This document shows positions 36,114-44,754 of a stretch of DNA of 64,000 bases, piece after piece. Origin of the DNA: Planococcus sp. PAMC 21323 (lineage in GTDB: Bacteria; Bacillota; Bacilli; Bacillales_A; Planococcaceae); NCBI RefSeq assembly GCF_000785555.1, contig NZ_CP009129.1, positions 2,790,001-2,854,000 on the forward strand, written 5' to 3'. A program made the translations under genes and the position numbers. The first letter of the stretch is position 1; every line of letters starts with the position of its first letter. Below the pieces are notes generated by a model that was not told where the DNA came from, did not search any database, and saw only the letters and a list, made by a program, of their open reading frames with translations.

Positions 36114-37001
36114 ATGTATAACATTAAAGCAGCTGCCAAAATCTTAGATATGCCGAAAGTGACAATTCGTTCTTGGGAAACGCGTTACAGTGCGATTACT
36201 CCTGCCCGAACAGAATCTGGCCATCGCTTGTATTCGGATCAAAATCTGGAAGATTTGAAATGGCTTAAAATACAAGTACAGGACAACGGCATGAAAATCA
36301 GTGAAGCTGTAAAAAAACTACACGCTTCGCGTCATCAATTTATTGTACCTAAAGAAGAGCTATCTCAGAATCTTAACTCAGAATATAGCGAACAAATCAA
36401 TCAACTTTTTCAAGCGGCTGCCGAAATGGACACGGAACGCTTTAACTACTTGCTCGATTTGCACTTTTCTTTATTCCATCACCAAACTGTCTTTTTTTCA
36501 ATAATTGCACCACTTATGATTCGAATTGGAGAAGCTTGGGAAGATGGCGTTATCAGTGTTGCTCACGAGCATATGATCACTCATATTGTTCAGCAACGCT
36601 TTAATCAGTTTTTCCGCATTTTCCCGACTTCACCAAGTTTGCCAAAAGTTATGGCCCTGAGCCCAAGTGGTGAGCAACATCAGTTAGGTTTGCTGTTATT
36701 TACTTTGTTCTTGCGAGAAAATGGCTTTTCTGTCGTTTATATTGGGCCTGATACACCTCTTGAAGGATTAGAAGAAATGATTGTGAAACACAACTTTCAA
36801 ATCTTGTGTATGTCGATTGCCACACCTAAATTGATGACATCAGCGGATAAATATATGGACGCTTTATCAAGAGCTAAGCCAGAAATGCAATTTATTTTGG
36901 GTGGTCAAGGTGTCGAAGTAAAACAAAACGAAGACAATCGTTGGTATCTTGGAACTGATATAAAAGTTTGGCAACAATGGTTATCGGATCAAAGATTTTA
37001 A
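36114..37001 (+). CDS. MerR regulator with B12-binding domain, CarH/LitR-like
   Basis: 295 residues. Residues 1-70 are a MerR winged helix (YNIKAAAKILDMPKVTIRSW). Residues about 90-165 form the four-helix cobalamin cap with W-EDGVISVAH-EH, the exact W-x9-EH motif of CarH-type adenosylcobalamin photoreceptors. The Rossmann part follows with GEQHQLG (ExHxxG, lower axial histidine) near 185 and GPDTPLEGL. In CarH/LitR, light breaks the Co-C bond and releases the protein from carotenoid or photolyase promoters. No such genes are next to it; its own promoter has a matching operator. Confidence 0.88.
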   Translation: MYNIKAAAKILDMPKVTIRSWETRYSAITPARTESGHRLYSDQNLEDLKWLKIQVQDNGMKISEAVKKLHASRHQFIVPKEELSQNLNSEYSEQINQLFQAAAEMDTERFNYLLDLHFSLFHHQTVFFSIIAPLMIRIGEAWEDGVISVAHEHMITHIVQQRFNQFFRIFPTSPSLPKVMALSPSGEQHQLGLLLFTLFLRENGFSVVYIGPDTPLEGLEEMIVKHNFQILCMSIATPKLMTSADKYMDALSRAKPEMQFILGGQGVEVKQNEDNRWYLGTDIKVWQQWLSDQRF

Positions 37002-37007
37002 GTCTAT

Positions 37008-37046
37008 AAAAAACGCCCTCAATCTTAAAGATTGAGGGCGTTTTTT
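37008..37046. terminator. Bidirectional terminator
   Basis: AAAAAACGCCCTCAATC pairs with GATTGAGGGCGTTTTTT around a short loop, between the MerR gene and the convergent small gene. Confidence 0.95.
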
Positions 37047-37051
37047 TGATT

Positions 37052-37237
37052 TTATTCCCAATCAAGATCTTGGTAATCTTTTTGGTAAGGTCCATTATCT
37101 GTGACTTCTGAGTGATAAAGCGCTTTTAACGCAAAGCCTTTTTCAAGCTCCATTTCTTTCATCAAGACTTTCAACCTTTTTTTCAAATCCGGATGATCGC
37201 TGACCAATTGTTCCATTTTGGATTTGGTGTATTTCAT
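37052..37237 (-). CDS. Small hypothetical protein
   Basis: 61 residues, not recognised. It is highly charged and helical (MEQLVSDHPDLKKRLKVLMK, MELEKGFALKALYH) and ends in an acidic QKDYQDLDWE tail; no membrane segment, no cysteine. The good ribosome binding site AAAGGAGCGG before ATG 37237 and a downstream terminator support a real gene. No function is proposed. Confidence 0.7.
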   Translation of the reverse strand: MKYTKSKMEQLVSDHPDLKKRLKVLMKEMELEKGFALKALYHSEVTDNGPYQKDYQDLDWE

Positions 37238-37286
37238 CTGTATCCGCTCCTTTTAAATCTTCTTGTCTTTATTGTACACTGCTGCA

Positions 37287-37317
37287 GAAAAAAACGCACT
37301 TGCTCAGCAAGTGCGTT
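37287..37317 (-). terminator. Intrinsic terminator after purine permease gene
   Basis: AACGCACTTGC (37293-37303) and GCAAGTGCGTT (37307-37317) with a run of T on the minus strand. Confidence 0.92.
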
Positions 37318-37329
37318 ACTGTGTATTAA

Positions 37330-38628
37330 TTAGCCTAAATAATGAAAAATGAAATTCGCTAGGAATAAACCTGCGATGACGTACAAAGTTGGAGACACTT
37401 CGCGTGCTCTGCCGACGGCAATTTTTAAAATGGGATACATAATAAACCCAATCGCGATGCCATCAGCAATGCTGTACGTAAACGGAATTAACGCCACAAT
37501 CAGCAAAGCCGGAAAGCTCTCCGTCATATCCTTCATATCAAGATTTTTGATATTTTGAAGCATCAAAAATCCGATGATGATTAAGATTGGTGCAATGGCA
37601 CTATCTGGTATCAGTTTGATGACAGGAATGAAAAACGAAGCAACGAGAAATAACAGTCCTGCCGTAATCGACGTTAAACCAGTCCGACCACCGGCTGTCA
37701 TACCCGCAGCGCTTTCAACTGTCGCTACAGTTGGACTTGTACCGAAAATTCCAGACGTCATTGCAGATACAGACGTCGCCTGGAAAGCACGACTGAATTT
37801 CTCAGGGCGTTCGATAAACGCGACTTGTCCATGAACCAGCCCAATGTTTTCAAACACCAGCACCATTGTCAGGGAAAATACGGCGACCCAGAATGTAGTG
37901 GACAAAATGTTGCCGAATGATAGCGCACCAAATACCGCAAACGCTTCTGTCGCGTTAATCGAAGATTCATTCATACTGCCAAAGTCGATTAGGCCGAAAA
38001 GCGCCGCAATGATGGTCCCCACGACAATCGTAATCAGGAAGTTTCCTGGCACATTACGGATAAATAACACCACCGCAATAATGATCGTCAGAACCGTTGC
38101 CAAAACATGCGCATCAGCAAGCGAACCGAGTGCCAAAATCGAACTCGTGCCACGCTCAACAATGCCGCCTTTTTCTAGACCAATCAGCATTAAGAACAAG
38201 CCCAGTCCGACCGTAATCGCTTCTTTCAGCGAATGCGGCACTGCAGCACTCAACATTTTCGCGAAACGCGTAAAAGCAACCGTCACAAAAATCACGCCGG
38301 AAACAAATACGACCGCTAGCGCCTCCTGCCACGACAAGCCCATCGACTGAACCATCGTGTACGAAAATAACGCATTAATGCCCATACCTGGCACTAACAA
38401 AATCGGCGCATTGCCCCAAAAGCCCATGAGCAAACAACCGAAGACGGATGCCACAATCGTCGCAACAATAGCTGCTTCAAGCGGCATACCGGCTTCCGAC
38501 AAAATCAGCGCATTGACGGCAATAATGTAAACCACCGTAAAAAAGCCGATCAAGCCTGCTGTCATTTCACGCCTAACTGTCGTGTCATTTTCCTGAAGAC
38601 CGAAAAACCGATCCATCCAATTAAACAT
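37330..38628 (-). CDS. pbuO: Guanine/hypoxanthine permease (NCS2, PbuG/PbuO type)
   Basis: 432 residues with about 12-14 membrane segments, the AzgA-like branch of the nucleobase:cation symporter 2 family. NAPILLVPGMGINALFSYT near 75 and TSPTVATVESAAGMTAGGRT near 290 are diagnostic. The length equals that of B. subtilis PbuO. The start is placed at ATG 38628 because GAAGG is eight bases before it; ATG 38634 is too near that site. A structured leader lies upstream, but not the classic purine riboswitch sequence. Confidence 0.9.
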   Translation of the reverse strand: MFNWMDRFFGLQENDTTVRREMTAGLIGFFTVVYIIAVNALILSEAGMPLEAAIVATIVASVFGCLLMGFWGNAPILLVPGMGINALFSYTMVQSMGLSWQEALAVVFVSGVIFVTVAFTRFAKMLSAAVPHSLKEAITVGLGLFLMLIGLEKGGIVERGTSSILALGSLADAHVLATVLTIIIAVVLFIRNVPGNFLITIVVGTIIAALFGLIDFGSMNESSINATEAFAVFGALSFGNILSTTFWVAVFSLTMVLVFENIGLVHGQVAFIERPEKFSRAFQATSVSAMTSGIFGTSPTVATVESAAGMTAGGRTGLTSITAGLLFLVASFFIPVIKLIPDSAIAPILIIIGFLMLQNIKNLDMKDMTESFPALLIVALIPFTYSIADGIAIGFIMYPILKIAVGRAREVSPTLYVIAGLFLANFIFHYLG

Positions 38629-38659
38629 AGTCATAACCTTCTATTAAATTAGCCCTCTC

Positions 38660-38700
38660 CCTACCCGCTCTGCCTATCGAAATAGGTAAGCCAAGGTAGG
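38660..38700 (-). ncRNA. Structured leader upstream of purine permease
   Basis: Read on the minus strand: CCTACC, an 8-base bulge TTGGCTTA, CCTAT-TTCG-ATAGG (UUCG tetraloop hairpin), a 7-base bulge CAGAGCG, GGTAGG. Two helices around an internal loop, 26 bases upstream of the ribosome binding site, suggest a ligand-binding or translational control element. No known class was recognised by eye. Confidence 0.4.
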
Positions 38701-38815
38701 AGTGTAATCTAAAATGAAGGCGCTGTCAAGGTAGCTTGTTTTGTGAGGGGATTTTTTGATGGTTCGCGCGAATTTACCGGTGGTCGCGCTTAAGAGTATG
38801 CAGTTTGGTTTTGTC

Positions 38816-38835
38816 GCTTTTCGCTAGCGAAAAGC
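38816..38835. repeat. 20-bp perfect palindrome, left of NERD gene
   Basis: GCTTTTCGCTAGCGAAAAGC. The same nine-base arms, with a different centre, recur at 40067-40086 right of the NERD gene and array. Confidence 0.85.
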
Positions 38836-38863
38836 CGGGTAATTGGGGTCTTCAAAATAAGCT

Positions 38864-38891
38864 TTTGCAGGATCTTCAAGAATGCTATAAT
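38864..38891 (+). promoter_or_regulatory. Extended -10 promoter of NERD gene
   Basis: TGCTATAAT (38883-38891) is an extended -10; TTTGCA (38864-38869) is a passable -35 at 16 bases. Transcription would start near 38898, downstream of the TTG at 38805. Confidence 0.55.
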
Positions 38892-38921
38892 TCTACTAAT
38901 TCACATAAAGGAGGAATTCGT

Positions 38922-39866
38922 ATAGCAATAAAAATTAGTCTACTATCACAAGTAGAAGCCTTATCACTCTTGCTCGCAAGACTGAATCCTCAACACCCAA
39001 AACGCCAGTTTCTTGAACAACAGCTCTCCTGGGCGACTGCTGGAAAACGTGGTGAAGAACGCATACAAAGAAAATTCAACGAGTTTTATATGGAAGAAGA
39101 CTTCCGTGTGTTATGGGATGTTAATTTAACAATTGGAACTTGGTCTGTGCAAATAGATGGGCTGTTGCTGACGAAGCATTGCGCAATAATTATCGAGTCC
39201 AAAAACATTAGTGGTCAACTTCATTTCGATGAAAAAATGGGTGAGTTTTCTCGCGTTAATCTATCAGGCGAACGCACCGTTATGGACAATCCAAAAATTC
39301 AATTGAATAAGCACATTCGATTTCTAACACAATTCTTCAAACTGAAAAAAATCAGTTTGCCGGTAACTGGACTGATTGTCTTTACTTCGAAAGATTGCGA
39401 GTTTACTTCCAAGCCGCATGGCGTTTCTGTATGTAAAACCTATCAAATGATTGAATACTTGCTAAAAATTCTACAGGCTTTCCCCCTTGAAGCCGAAAAT
39501 TGCAACTTGTCGAAAGTCCAGAAATTGATTTTGCTCAATCAAACCCCTTACAGACAACCCCCTTTGTGCACATACTATTTTATAGACCCAAAAGATTTGC
39601 AAACTGGAGTTTATTGCCGAAACTGCAAAGCGCTTACGATGAAGCGAGACAAACGAAGTTGGGTATGTAGTCACTGTGGCGTCAAAGATGTGCTGGCGCA
39701 TCTTTTAGCAATTCAGGAATATTTCACATTTGTAGAATTGACTATAACAAATCGCAAACTTTGTGAATTTTGCAAGTTGGAATCTCCTTCTGTTGCAAAA
39801 CGGTTACTAGCAAAGTTAGATTTAAAAAGTTCAGGCGCTTTAAAAAATCGGACTTATCATTATTAA
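38922..39866 (+). CDS. NERD-domain protein with C-terminal zinc ribbon; possible ATA start
   Basis: About 314 residues. The NERD (nuclease-related) domain covers roughly residues 38-150: GKRGEERIQRKFNEF, then IDGLLLTKHCAIIIESKNIS with the D...E-x-K pattern of PD-(D/E)xK-type nucleases. The C-terminus has a zinc ribbon, CRNCKAL and CSHCGVKD. A perfect AAAGGAGG (38907-38914) is followed after seven bases by ATA GCA ATA AAA, with no ATG, GTG or TTG there; a TTG at 38805 gives a longer frame but lies upstream of the promoter. DNA-processing or defence roles are possible for NERD proteins but unproven. Confidence 0.72.
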   Translation: MAIKISLLSQVEALSLLLARLNPQHPKRQFLEQQLSWATAGKRGEERIQRKFNEFYMEEDFRVLWDVNLTIGTWSVQIDGLLLTKHCAIIIESKNISGQLHFDEKMGEFSRVNLSGERTVMDNPKIQLNKHIRFLTQFFKLKKISLPVTGLIVFTSKDCEFTSKPHGVSVCKTYQMIEYLLKILQAFPLEAENCNLSKVQKLILLNQTPYRQPPLCTYYFIDPKDLQTGVYCRNCKALTMKRDKRSWVCSHCGVKDVLAHLLAIQEYFTFVELTITNRKLCEFCKLESPSVAKRLLAKLDLKSSGALKNRTYHY

Positions 39867-39910
39867 GTAACTCGTGTTGTTCGAGGAGCGAAATTACGAA
39901 AAAGTAGGCG

Positions 39911-40030
39911 AGCGCCTGCAAATTGGGTTGAACGCCTGCATTTTTTTGTGTGCGCCTATAAATCCGCTTGAACGCCCGCAAATCAATTTGAACGCCCGCA
40001 AATTCAGTCAAGCGCCTACAAACTCGACTT
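39911..40030. repeat. Six direct repeats with exact 20-bp period
   Basis: The core ARCGCCYRYAAAT recurs at 39911, 39931, 39951, 39971, 39991 and 40011, for example AACGCCCGCAAATCAATTTG and AACGCCCGCAAATTCAGTCA. The copies are diverged but the 20-bp spacing is exact, close to two helical turns. There are no spacers as in CRISPR, and 20 is not a multiple of three. It resembles an array of protein binding sites (iteron-like). Confidence 0.88.
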
Positions 40031-40066
40031 CCGTTCGAAACACAAAAAACAAACCTCAAATGCCCC

Positions 40067-40086
40067 GCTTTTCGCGCGCGAAAAGC
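40067..40086. repeat. 20-bp perfect palindrome, right of NERD unit
   Basis: GCTTTTCGCGCGCGAAAAGC, sharing both nine-base arms with 38816-38835. It has no T tract and is distinct from the nupC terminator ten bases further on. Confidence 0.85.
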
Positions 40087-40095
40087 ACCAAAACC

Positions 40096-40124
40096 AAAAA
40101 AAGGACCTGCAATAGCTGCAGGCC
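40096..40124 (-). terminator. Intrinsic terminator of nucleoside transporter
   Basis: GGACCTGCA and TGCAGGCCC pair with one mismatch, followed by seven T on the minus strand. Confidence 0.8.
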
Positions 40125-40140
40125 CTCTATATTTTATTTC

Positions 40141-41352
40141 TTAAACGAACATTCCTGCAATAGCCGCACTCAATAATGACGCGAGCATACCTGCTGCGAC
40201 GGCACGAATACCGAGGCGCGCAATGTCAGGACGACGGCTTGGTGCAATCGCGCCAAGTCCACCAAGTAAAATTGCTAATGAGCTTAAGTTTGCAAAGCCA
40301 CAAAGTGCAAAGCTGACTACAATTACTGTTTTAGGAGACAGGTTTGCAATTTCTGGAGTAAACGCTGTGTACGCTACAAATTCGTTAAGTACTAGTTTTT
40401 GTCCGATAAAGCTACCAGCTTGTACAGCTTCAGCCCATGGTACACCAATTGCCCATGCAAGTGGTGCGAAGATCACACCCAAAATACTTTGGATCGTTAA
40501 TCCTTCAAAACCAAGCCATCCACCGAGGCCACCTAACATACCGTTCAACAAAGCGATTAATGCGATAAATGCAAGTAGCATCGCACCAACGTTTAATGCT
40601 AATTGAAGACCGTCAGATGCACCACGTGCTGCTGCATCGACAACGTTTACTGATGCTTGATCTTTTTCCATAGCGAAGTCTTTTTCTACGACTTCCTCTG
40701 TTTCTGGAATCATCATTTTAGCCATGATCAAACCTGCTGGCGCAGCCATGAAGCTGGCTGCTAATAAGTATTCAAGTGGAACACCTAGAAGAGCGTACCC
40801 AGCCAAAGTAGAACCCGCTACAGAAGCAAGTCCACCTGTCATAACTGCGAATAATTCCGACTTTGTCATCCCCGCGATAAATGGACGGATCACAAGCGGT
40901 GCTTCTGTTTGCCCAACGAAAATATTCGCTGCAGCTGAAATCGACTCTGCTTTACTTGTTCCTAGAAGTTTTGATAAAGCTCCTCCAAGAATCTTGATAA
41001 TAAATTGCATAACACCTAAGTAATAAAGCACGGAAATTAAAGAAGAAAAGAAAATAATAACTGTTAGTACTTGGAAAGCAAAGACAAAGCCAAAGCCACC
41101 TACATCAGCCGCTGGACCGAATAAGAAAGCAATACCTTCCCCTGCATAATCAATAACGTTTTGAACTTTGTTTGAAATGAATAATAGTACTTTTTTGCCG
41201 AATTCCCATTCCAAAACCATAAATGCAAACGTAATTTGAATAGCTAATCCGCCGAGAATTGTCCGTGGCTTAATAGACTTCTTGCCGCTTGATAACAGGA
41301 AGGCAATTCCAAGAACAACGAATATACCAAAGATGCCCCACAATAAATTCAC
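40141..41352 (-). CDS. nupC: Concentrative nucleoside transporter (NupC type)
   Basis: 403 residues of the CNT family, a Na+- or H+-coupled nucleoside importer with about eight to ten membrane segments. [20 protein letters not shown] near 150 and [12 protein letters not shown] near 325 are the CNT signatures, and [17 protein letters not shown] marks the end. GTG 41352 follows GAGGTGAAGTT. Together with the purine permease it gives a local nucleobase/nucleoside uptake theme. Confidence 0.94.
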   Translation of the reverse strand: MNLLWGIFGIFVVLGIAFLLSSGKKSIKPRTILGGLAIQITFAFMVLEWEFGKKVLLFISNKVQNVIDYAGEGIAFLFGPAADVGGFGFVFAFQVLTVIIFFSSLISVLYYLGVMQFIIKILGGALSKLLGTSKAESISAAANIFVGQTEAPLVIRPFIAGMTKSELFAVMTGGLASVAGSTLAGYALLGVPLEYLLAASFMAAPAGLIMAKMMIPETEEVVEKDFAMEKDQASVNVVDAAARGASDGLQLALNVGAMLLAFIALIALLNGMLGGLGGWLGFEGLTIQSILGVIFAPLAWAIGVPWAEAVQAGSFIGQKLVLNEFVAYTAFTPEIANLSPKTVIVVSFALCGFANLSSLAILLGGLGAIAPSRRPDIARLGIRAVAAGMLASLLSAAIAGMFV

Positions 41353-41573
41353 AACTTCACCTCATCTATATATATTTTTATCAGAAAATTAAGCAAATAC
41401 ATTGATTAACTCTACTGTCGTCAGACATCTTACCAAATCTAAAAGAAGAAGTAAATGGTTATCGTGTGACGAAATGAGAACGCATTCATAAACACGACTT
41501 TGTACCTTCAAGACTACTCTCTTTGTCTCCTATCCTCTTCCATTACAGGTTTTATTGCCCTGAAAATAAATAT

Positions 41574-41604
41574 AAAAAAGTGCAACCCGGAGGCTGCACT
41601 TTTT
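41574..41604 (-). terminator. Intrinsic terminator after RND gene
   Basis: AAAAAAGTGCA (41574-41584) and TGCACTTTTT (41595-41604) with a 10-base loop. Confidence 0.9.
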
Positions 41605-41605
41605 G

Positions 41606-44600
41606 TTATGCTGTGACTTTATTTCTGCGGTGGTTCACTCGGTAAAATACCAAGTAAAGCGCTGGAATCATCACTAATGTGAACAAACTTGAGAATGCCA
41701 ATCCGGCAATAATCGTAATTGCTAATGGTTCAAATAGAGGATCACCTGACAAAGCGATTGGCACCAGCGCAATAATCGATGTAATGGTAGTCAAAAGGAT
41801 GGGTTTGATACGCGCATAACCAGACGCGATAATGGCTTCTTTAATATCAAGCTCTCCTGATAACCGACGAACTTCTACAAAGTCGATTAATACGACTGCG
41901 TTACGCACGACAATTCCTGTTAGTGAAACAATTCCCATCACACCAAGGAAGCTTAACGGTGTTTGTGTTAAGAACAAGCCAAGAATCGCACCGGAAATCC
42001 CTAAATACACAGCGATCAAGACCAGGAACGGCAAGCTAAATGATTTAAATTGGAACGCGATAACTAAATACACTAGCAAAATAACAACTAGGAACAAGAT
42101 TCCGATTTCAGCAAAGAAAGCTTCTTGGTCTGAGTTTTCTCCACCTGTCGATAGTGAATAACCTGCTGGCAATAAATCACGTTCTGTATCGACAACTGCT
42201 AACATTTTGTTTTCAAAATCATCGACATCGCCAAATGCACGAAGCGTAATTGAGCGATCTGCTTCTTTATGCGGCACTTGCGATAATTTTGTGGTGTCTT
42301 CTGCTGTCAACAACTCATCCATCGGCACAAGCATCGGTGGTCCTTGTTCACTAAGTGCTGGAACTTCAAATTGAGACAAATCAATTGGCTGTCCTTCGTC
42401 AATTCCAGATTGCTTCAAGAAAACCTGATACGGCATTTGACCTTCATAGATGGTGTATAGTGGCACACCTTGTGTTAAAAGCTGCAGCTGATTTGTGACT
42501 GAGCTAAGTGCAATATTATTGTCTTGCAACGCATCTTGGTTCGGCACATACTCAATCGCGGGAACCGGATCGCCTAAATTATCCGTAACAATTGTTGCGC
42601 CACTAGCCAGCATTTGTTCTTTTAATTGATCGCGAAGCGATGCTAATTCTTCAATATCTTCGCCTTTAATGTCAACTGTAACTGGAGCTCCTACAGGTGG
42701 ACCTTGAACAATCGTATCCAAGAAAATTTCGGCTTCCGGGAAACGCTCACGTAACTCAGGCTGCCATTTATCGATAAAGTCAGCAGCCGTTGTTTCATCA
42801 CGGTTAATTCGTAATACCACTTGACCCGTATTGCCGCCCGTATTGTTCATGGATGAAGCAAACAAGTTCGGTAAGCCTTCTCCTGAGAAAATAGAGATTT
42901 CAGCAATATTATCATCTTCAGCCCCGACTTCTTCTGTTAAGTTAGCAAGAAATTTGTCCGTATCTTCAATCGTTGTGCCTTCTGCAAGGCGGACATTCAT
43001 GGTCACTTCTTCACGGTCGGCTGCTGGGAAAAATTCAAACGGTGTAAAGAGTGCAAGTGACAATAATCCTGTCGCTATTAACAATCCGCTTGCTCCAACA
43101 ATGAGTGGGCGTTTTAAGACACCACGTAAAACTTTATTGGAATAAAACAATGCAATTTTTTCGAGTGGTTTTCCTAAAAATCCAGGAGTTTCTGATACTT
43201 TGTTTGCTTTTCGTTTTGTTTTTAAATATTGCATCATCGGTACAAGTGTAATCGACAAAATCGTTGATGCAATGATTGTTGTAATTAAAATACTTGGCAA
43301 GGCTTTGATAAATGCGCCATTGCCACCTGACAAGAGCAGTAATGGTGTAAATGTAACGACGATCGCCAAACTAGAGGCAATAATTGACGGATACACTTCA
43401 CGAACGCCGGTAATCGCGCCAGTAAGCGCAGAATCCCCTAATTTATACCGTCGCTGAATATTATCGTTTACGACAATGCTGTCATCGACTAAAATCCCGA
43501 TTGCGATAATGAGACCGATCACTGAAATCTGGTTTAAATCGACGCCTAACCACGGAATTGGAATCATCCCGATCAAGACAGAAGCCAGTACCGTTAACGC
43601 AACCGCAAACGATCCAAACAATGTCAATCCGGCTGTCGTAACGATTAAAACAGCGAGTACAGCAATTGCCAATGAAACATAAAGACTGTCAAAGATTTTA
43701 TTGACACTTTCTGCTTGAGATACGTATTTTTCAGCTTGAACACCCGCAGGCAATTCGGCTGTAAATTCTTCGATGACGCTAGTTACTTTTTTATCAACTG
43801 CAGGAACATCTTGTGCTGTCTGCAAAAAGACCGTGTATGAAATGGCGTTTTCGCCTTCAAATGTCACAATATCTTTCGTTTGTTGATCGATTATTTCAAT
43901 CGTTGCAACATCTGCAAGTGGAACTGCAGCAGCACCAACTTGTAGTTCTTTTAGTTTCTCAATGCCTTGTCCTTGTTGCACAGTTAAGCTCACTTGCTCG
44001 TTGCCATTGTCATGTGTGCCAAGAGACAGTGGTTGATTTGCTTGTTGAAGCGATTGGAGTACTTCAAATGGCTGAAGCTGATTTGCCGCTAGCTTTTCGC
44101 TATCGAGCTCAATTAACACTTCTTGTGCGTTTAAGCCTTTAATAGTCGTCCCAGCAACGCCAGAAACAACTTCTACCTTTTTAGACAAAGCTGACAAAGT
44201 TTTTTCCATATCAGCTAACTCTTCTGTATCTCCGTAAAACATATACGATACCAAAGGCGAAGTGAAGCTCAATTTTTCAACGCTTGGTTCTTGTGCGTTA
44301 TCAGGGAATTCCGAAGCTGCGCTACTTGCTTGTTGTTGAAGGCTATTAACGAACTCATCTGGATTTTCTCCATCCTCTATTTCTAATGTAATAATAGAAG
44401 CAGAATTAGAAGAAATCGATTGCAACGAGGCAATGCCATCTACTTTTTGAATTTCACGTTCAAGTGGGTTCGTAATAGAAGTTTCGACTTCCTCAGGTCC
44501 CGCACCTGGCAAAATTGTTGATATTAGTACGAGGCTTGACGGTGTTTCTGGAATTTCACGTTGCGGCAATGTAATAAAGACATATGCGCCAACAATCGAC

Positions 44601-44653
44601 AAAATTAAAATTAAAAATATGAATAACTTGCTACGATCTAATATGTATTTCAT
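41606..44653 (-). CDS. RND-family efflux permease (AcrB/SwrC-like)
   Basis: 1015 residues with the duplicated RND layout: one N-terminal membrane segment, a large outer domain, six segments, and again. IIAIGILVDDSIVVNDNI contains the paired aspartates of the proton relay, and GIVVRNAVVLIDFVEVRR the matching TM10 region with Arg where AcrB has Lys. In Gram-positives such proteins (SwrC/YerP) export surfactin-like or antimicrobial compounds, or lipids. No membrane fusion protein or outer partner is adjacent. GGAGGGGGCGG precedes ATG 44653. Confidence 0.92.
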   Translation of the reverse strand: MKYILDRSKLFIFLILILSIVGAYVFITLPQREIPETPSSLVLISTILPGAGPEEVETSITNPLEREIQKVDGIASLQSISSNSASIITLEIEDGENPDEFVNSLQQQASSAASEFPDNAQEPSVEKLSFTSPLVSYMFYGDTEELADMEKTLSALSKKVEVVSGVAGTTIKGLNAQEVLIELDSEKLAANQLQPFEVLQSLQQANQPLSLGTHDNGNEQVSLTVQQGQGIEKLKELQVGAAAVPLADVATIEIIDQQTKDIVTFEGENAISYTVFLQTAQDVPAVDKKVTSVIEEFTAELPAGVQAEKYVSQAESVNKIFDSLYVSLAIAVLAVLIVTTAGLTLFGSFAVALTVLASVLIGMIPIPWLGVDLNQISVIGLIIAIGILVDDSIVVNDNIQRRYKLGDSALTGAITGVREVYPSIIASSLAIVVTFTPLLLLSGGNGAFIKALPSILITTIIASTILSITLVPMMQYLKTKRKANKVSETPGFLGKPLEKIALFYSNKVLRGVLKRPLIVGASGLLIATGLLSLALFTPFEFFPAADREEVTMNVRLAEGTTIEDTDKFLANLTEEVGAEDDNIAEISIFSGEGLPNLFASSMNNTGGNTGQVVLRINRDETTAADFIDKWQPELRERFPEAEIFLDTIVQGPPVGAPVTVDIKGEDIEELASLRDQLKEQMLASGATIVTDNLGDPVPAIEYVPNQDALQDNNIALSSVTNQLQLLTQGVPLYTIYEGQMPYQVFLKQSGIDEGQPIDLSQFEVPALSEQGPPMLVPMDELLTAEDTTKLSQVPHKEADRSITLRAFGDVDDFENKMLAVVDTERDLLPAGYSLSTGGENSDQEAFFAEIGILFLVVILLVYLVIAFQFKSFSLPFLVLIAVYLGISGAILGLFLTQTPLSFLGVMGIVSLTGIVVRNAVVLIDFVEVRRLSGELDIKEAIIASGYARIKPILLTTITSIIALVPIALSGDPLFEPLAITIIAGLAFSSLFTLVMIPALYLVFYRVNHRRNKVTA

Positions 44654-44725
44654 TATTCCGCCCCCTCCACTTTTTTGTATAATAATTGTATAACTACAAA
44701 ATTAAAAACACTAGCAATAAAGCTC

Positions 44726-44754
44726 AAAAACCAGATGGAATATCCATCTGGTTT
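44726..44754 (-). terminator. Intrinsic terminator overlapping the small membrane gene's stop
   Basis: AAACCAGATGGA and TCCATCTGGTTT form a 12-bp stem with a T tract on the minus strand. Confidence 0.92.

Noticed and set aside
38641-38760. Classic purine (guanine/adenine) riboswitch before the permease
   Set aside because: The conserved TATAATCC...GTTTCTACC-type core and loop-loop motifs are not present on the minus strand.
39911-40030. CRISPR array
   Set aside because: The repeats are 20 bp and contiguous with no unique spacers, and no cas genes are present.
39742-40176. ORFs on both strands across the 20-bp array
   Set aside because: The 20-bp period rotates the reading frame, no ribosome binding sites are present, and the frames run into the NERD gene or the terminator.
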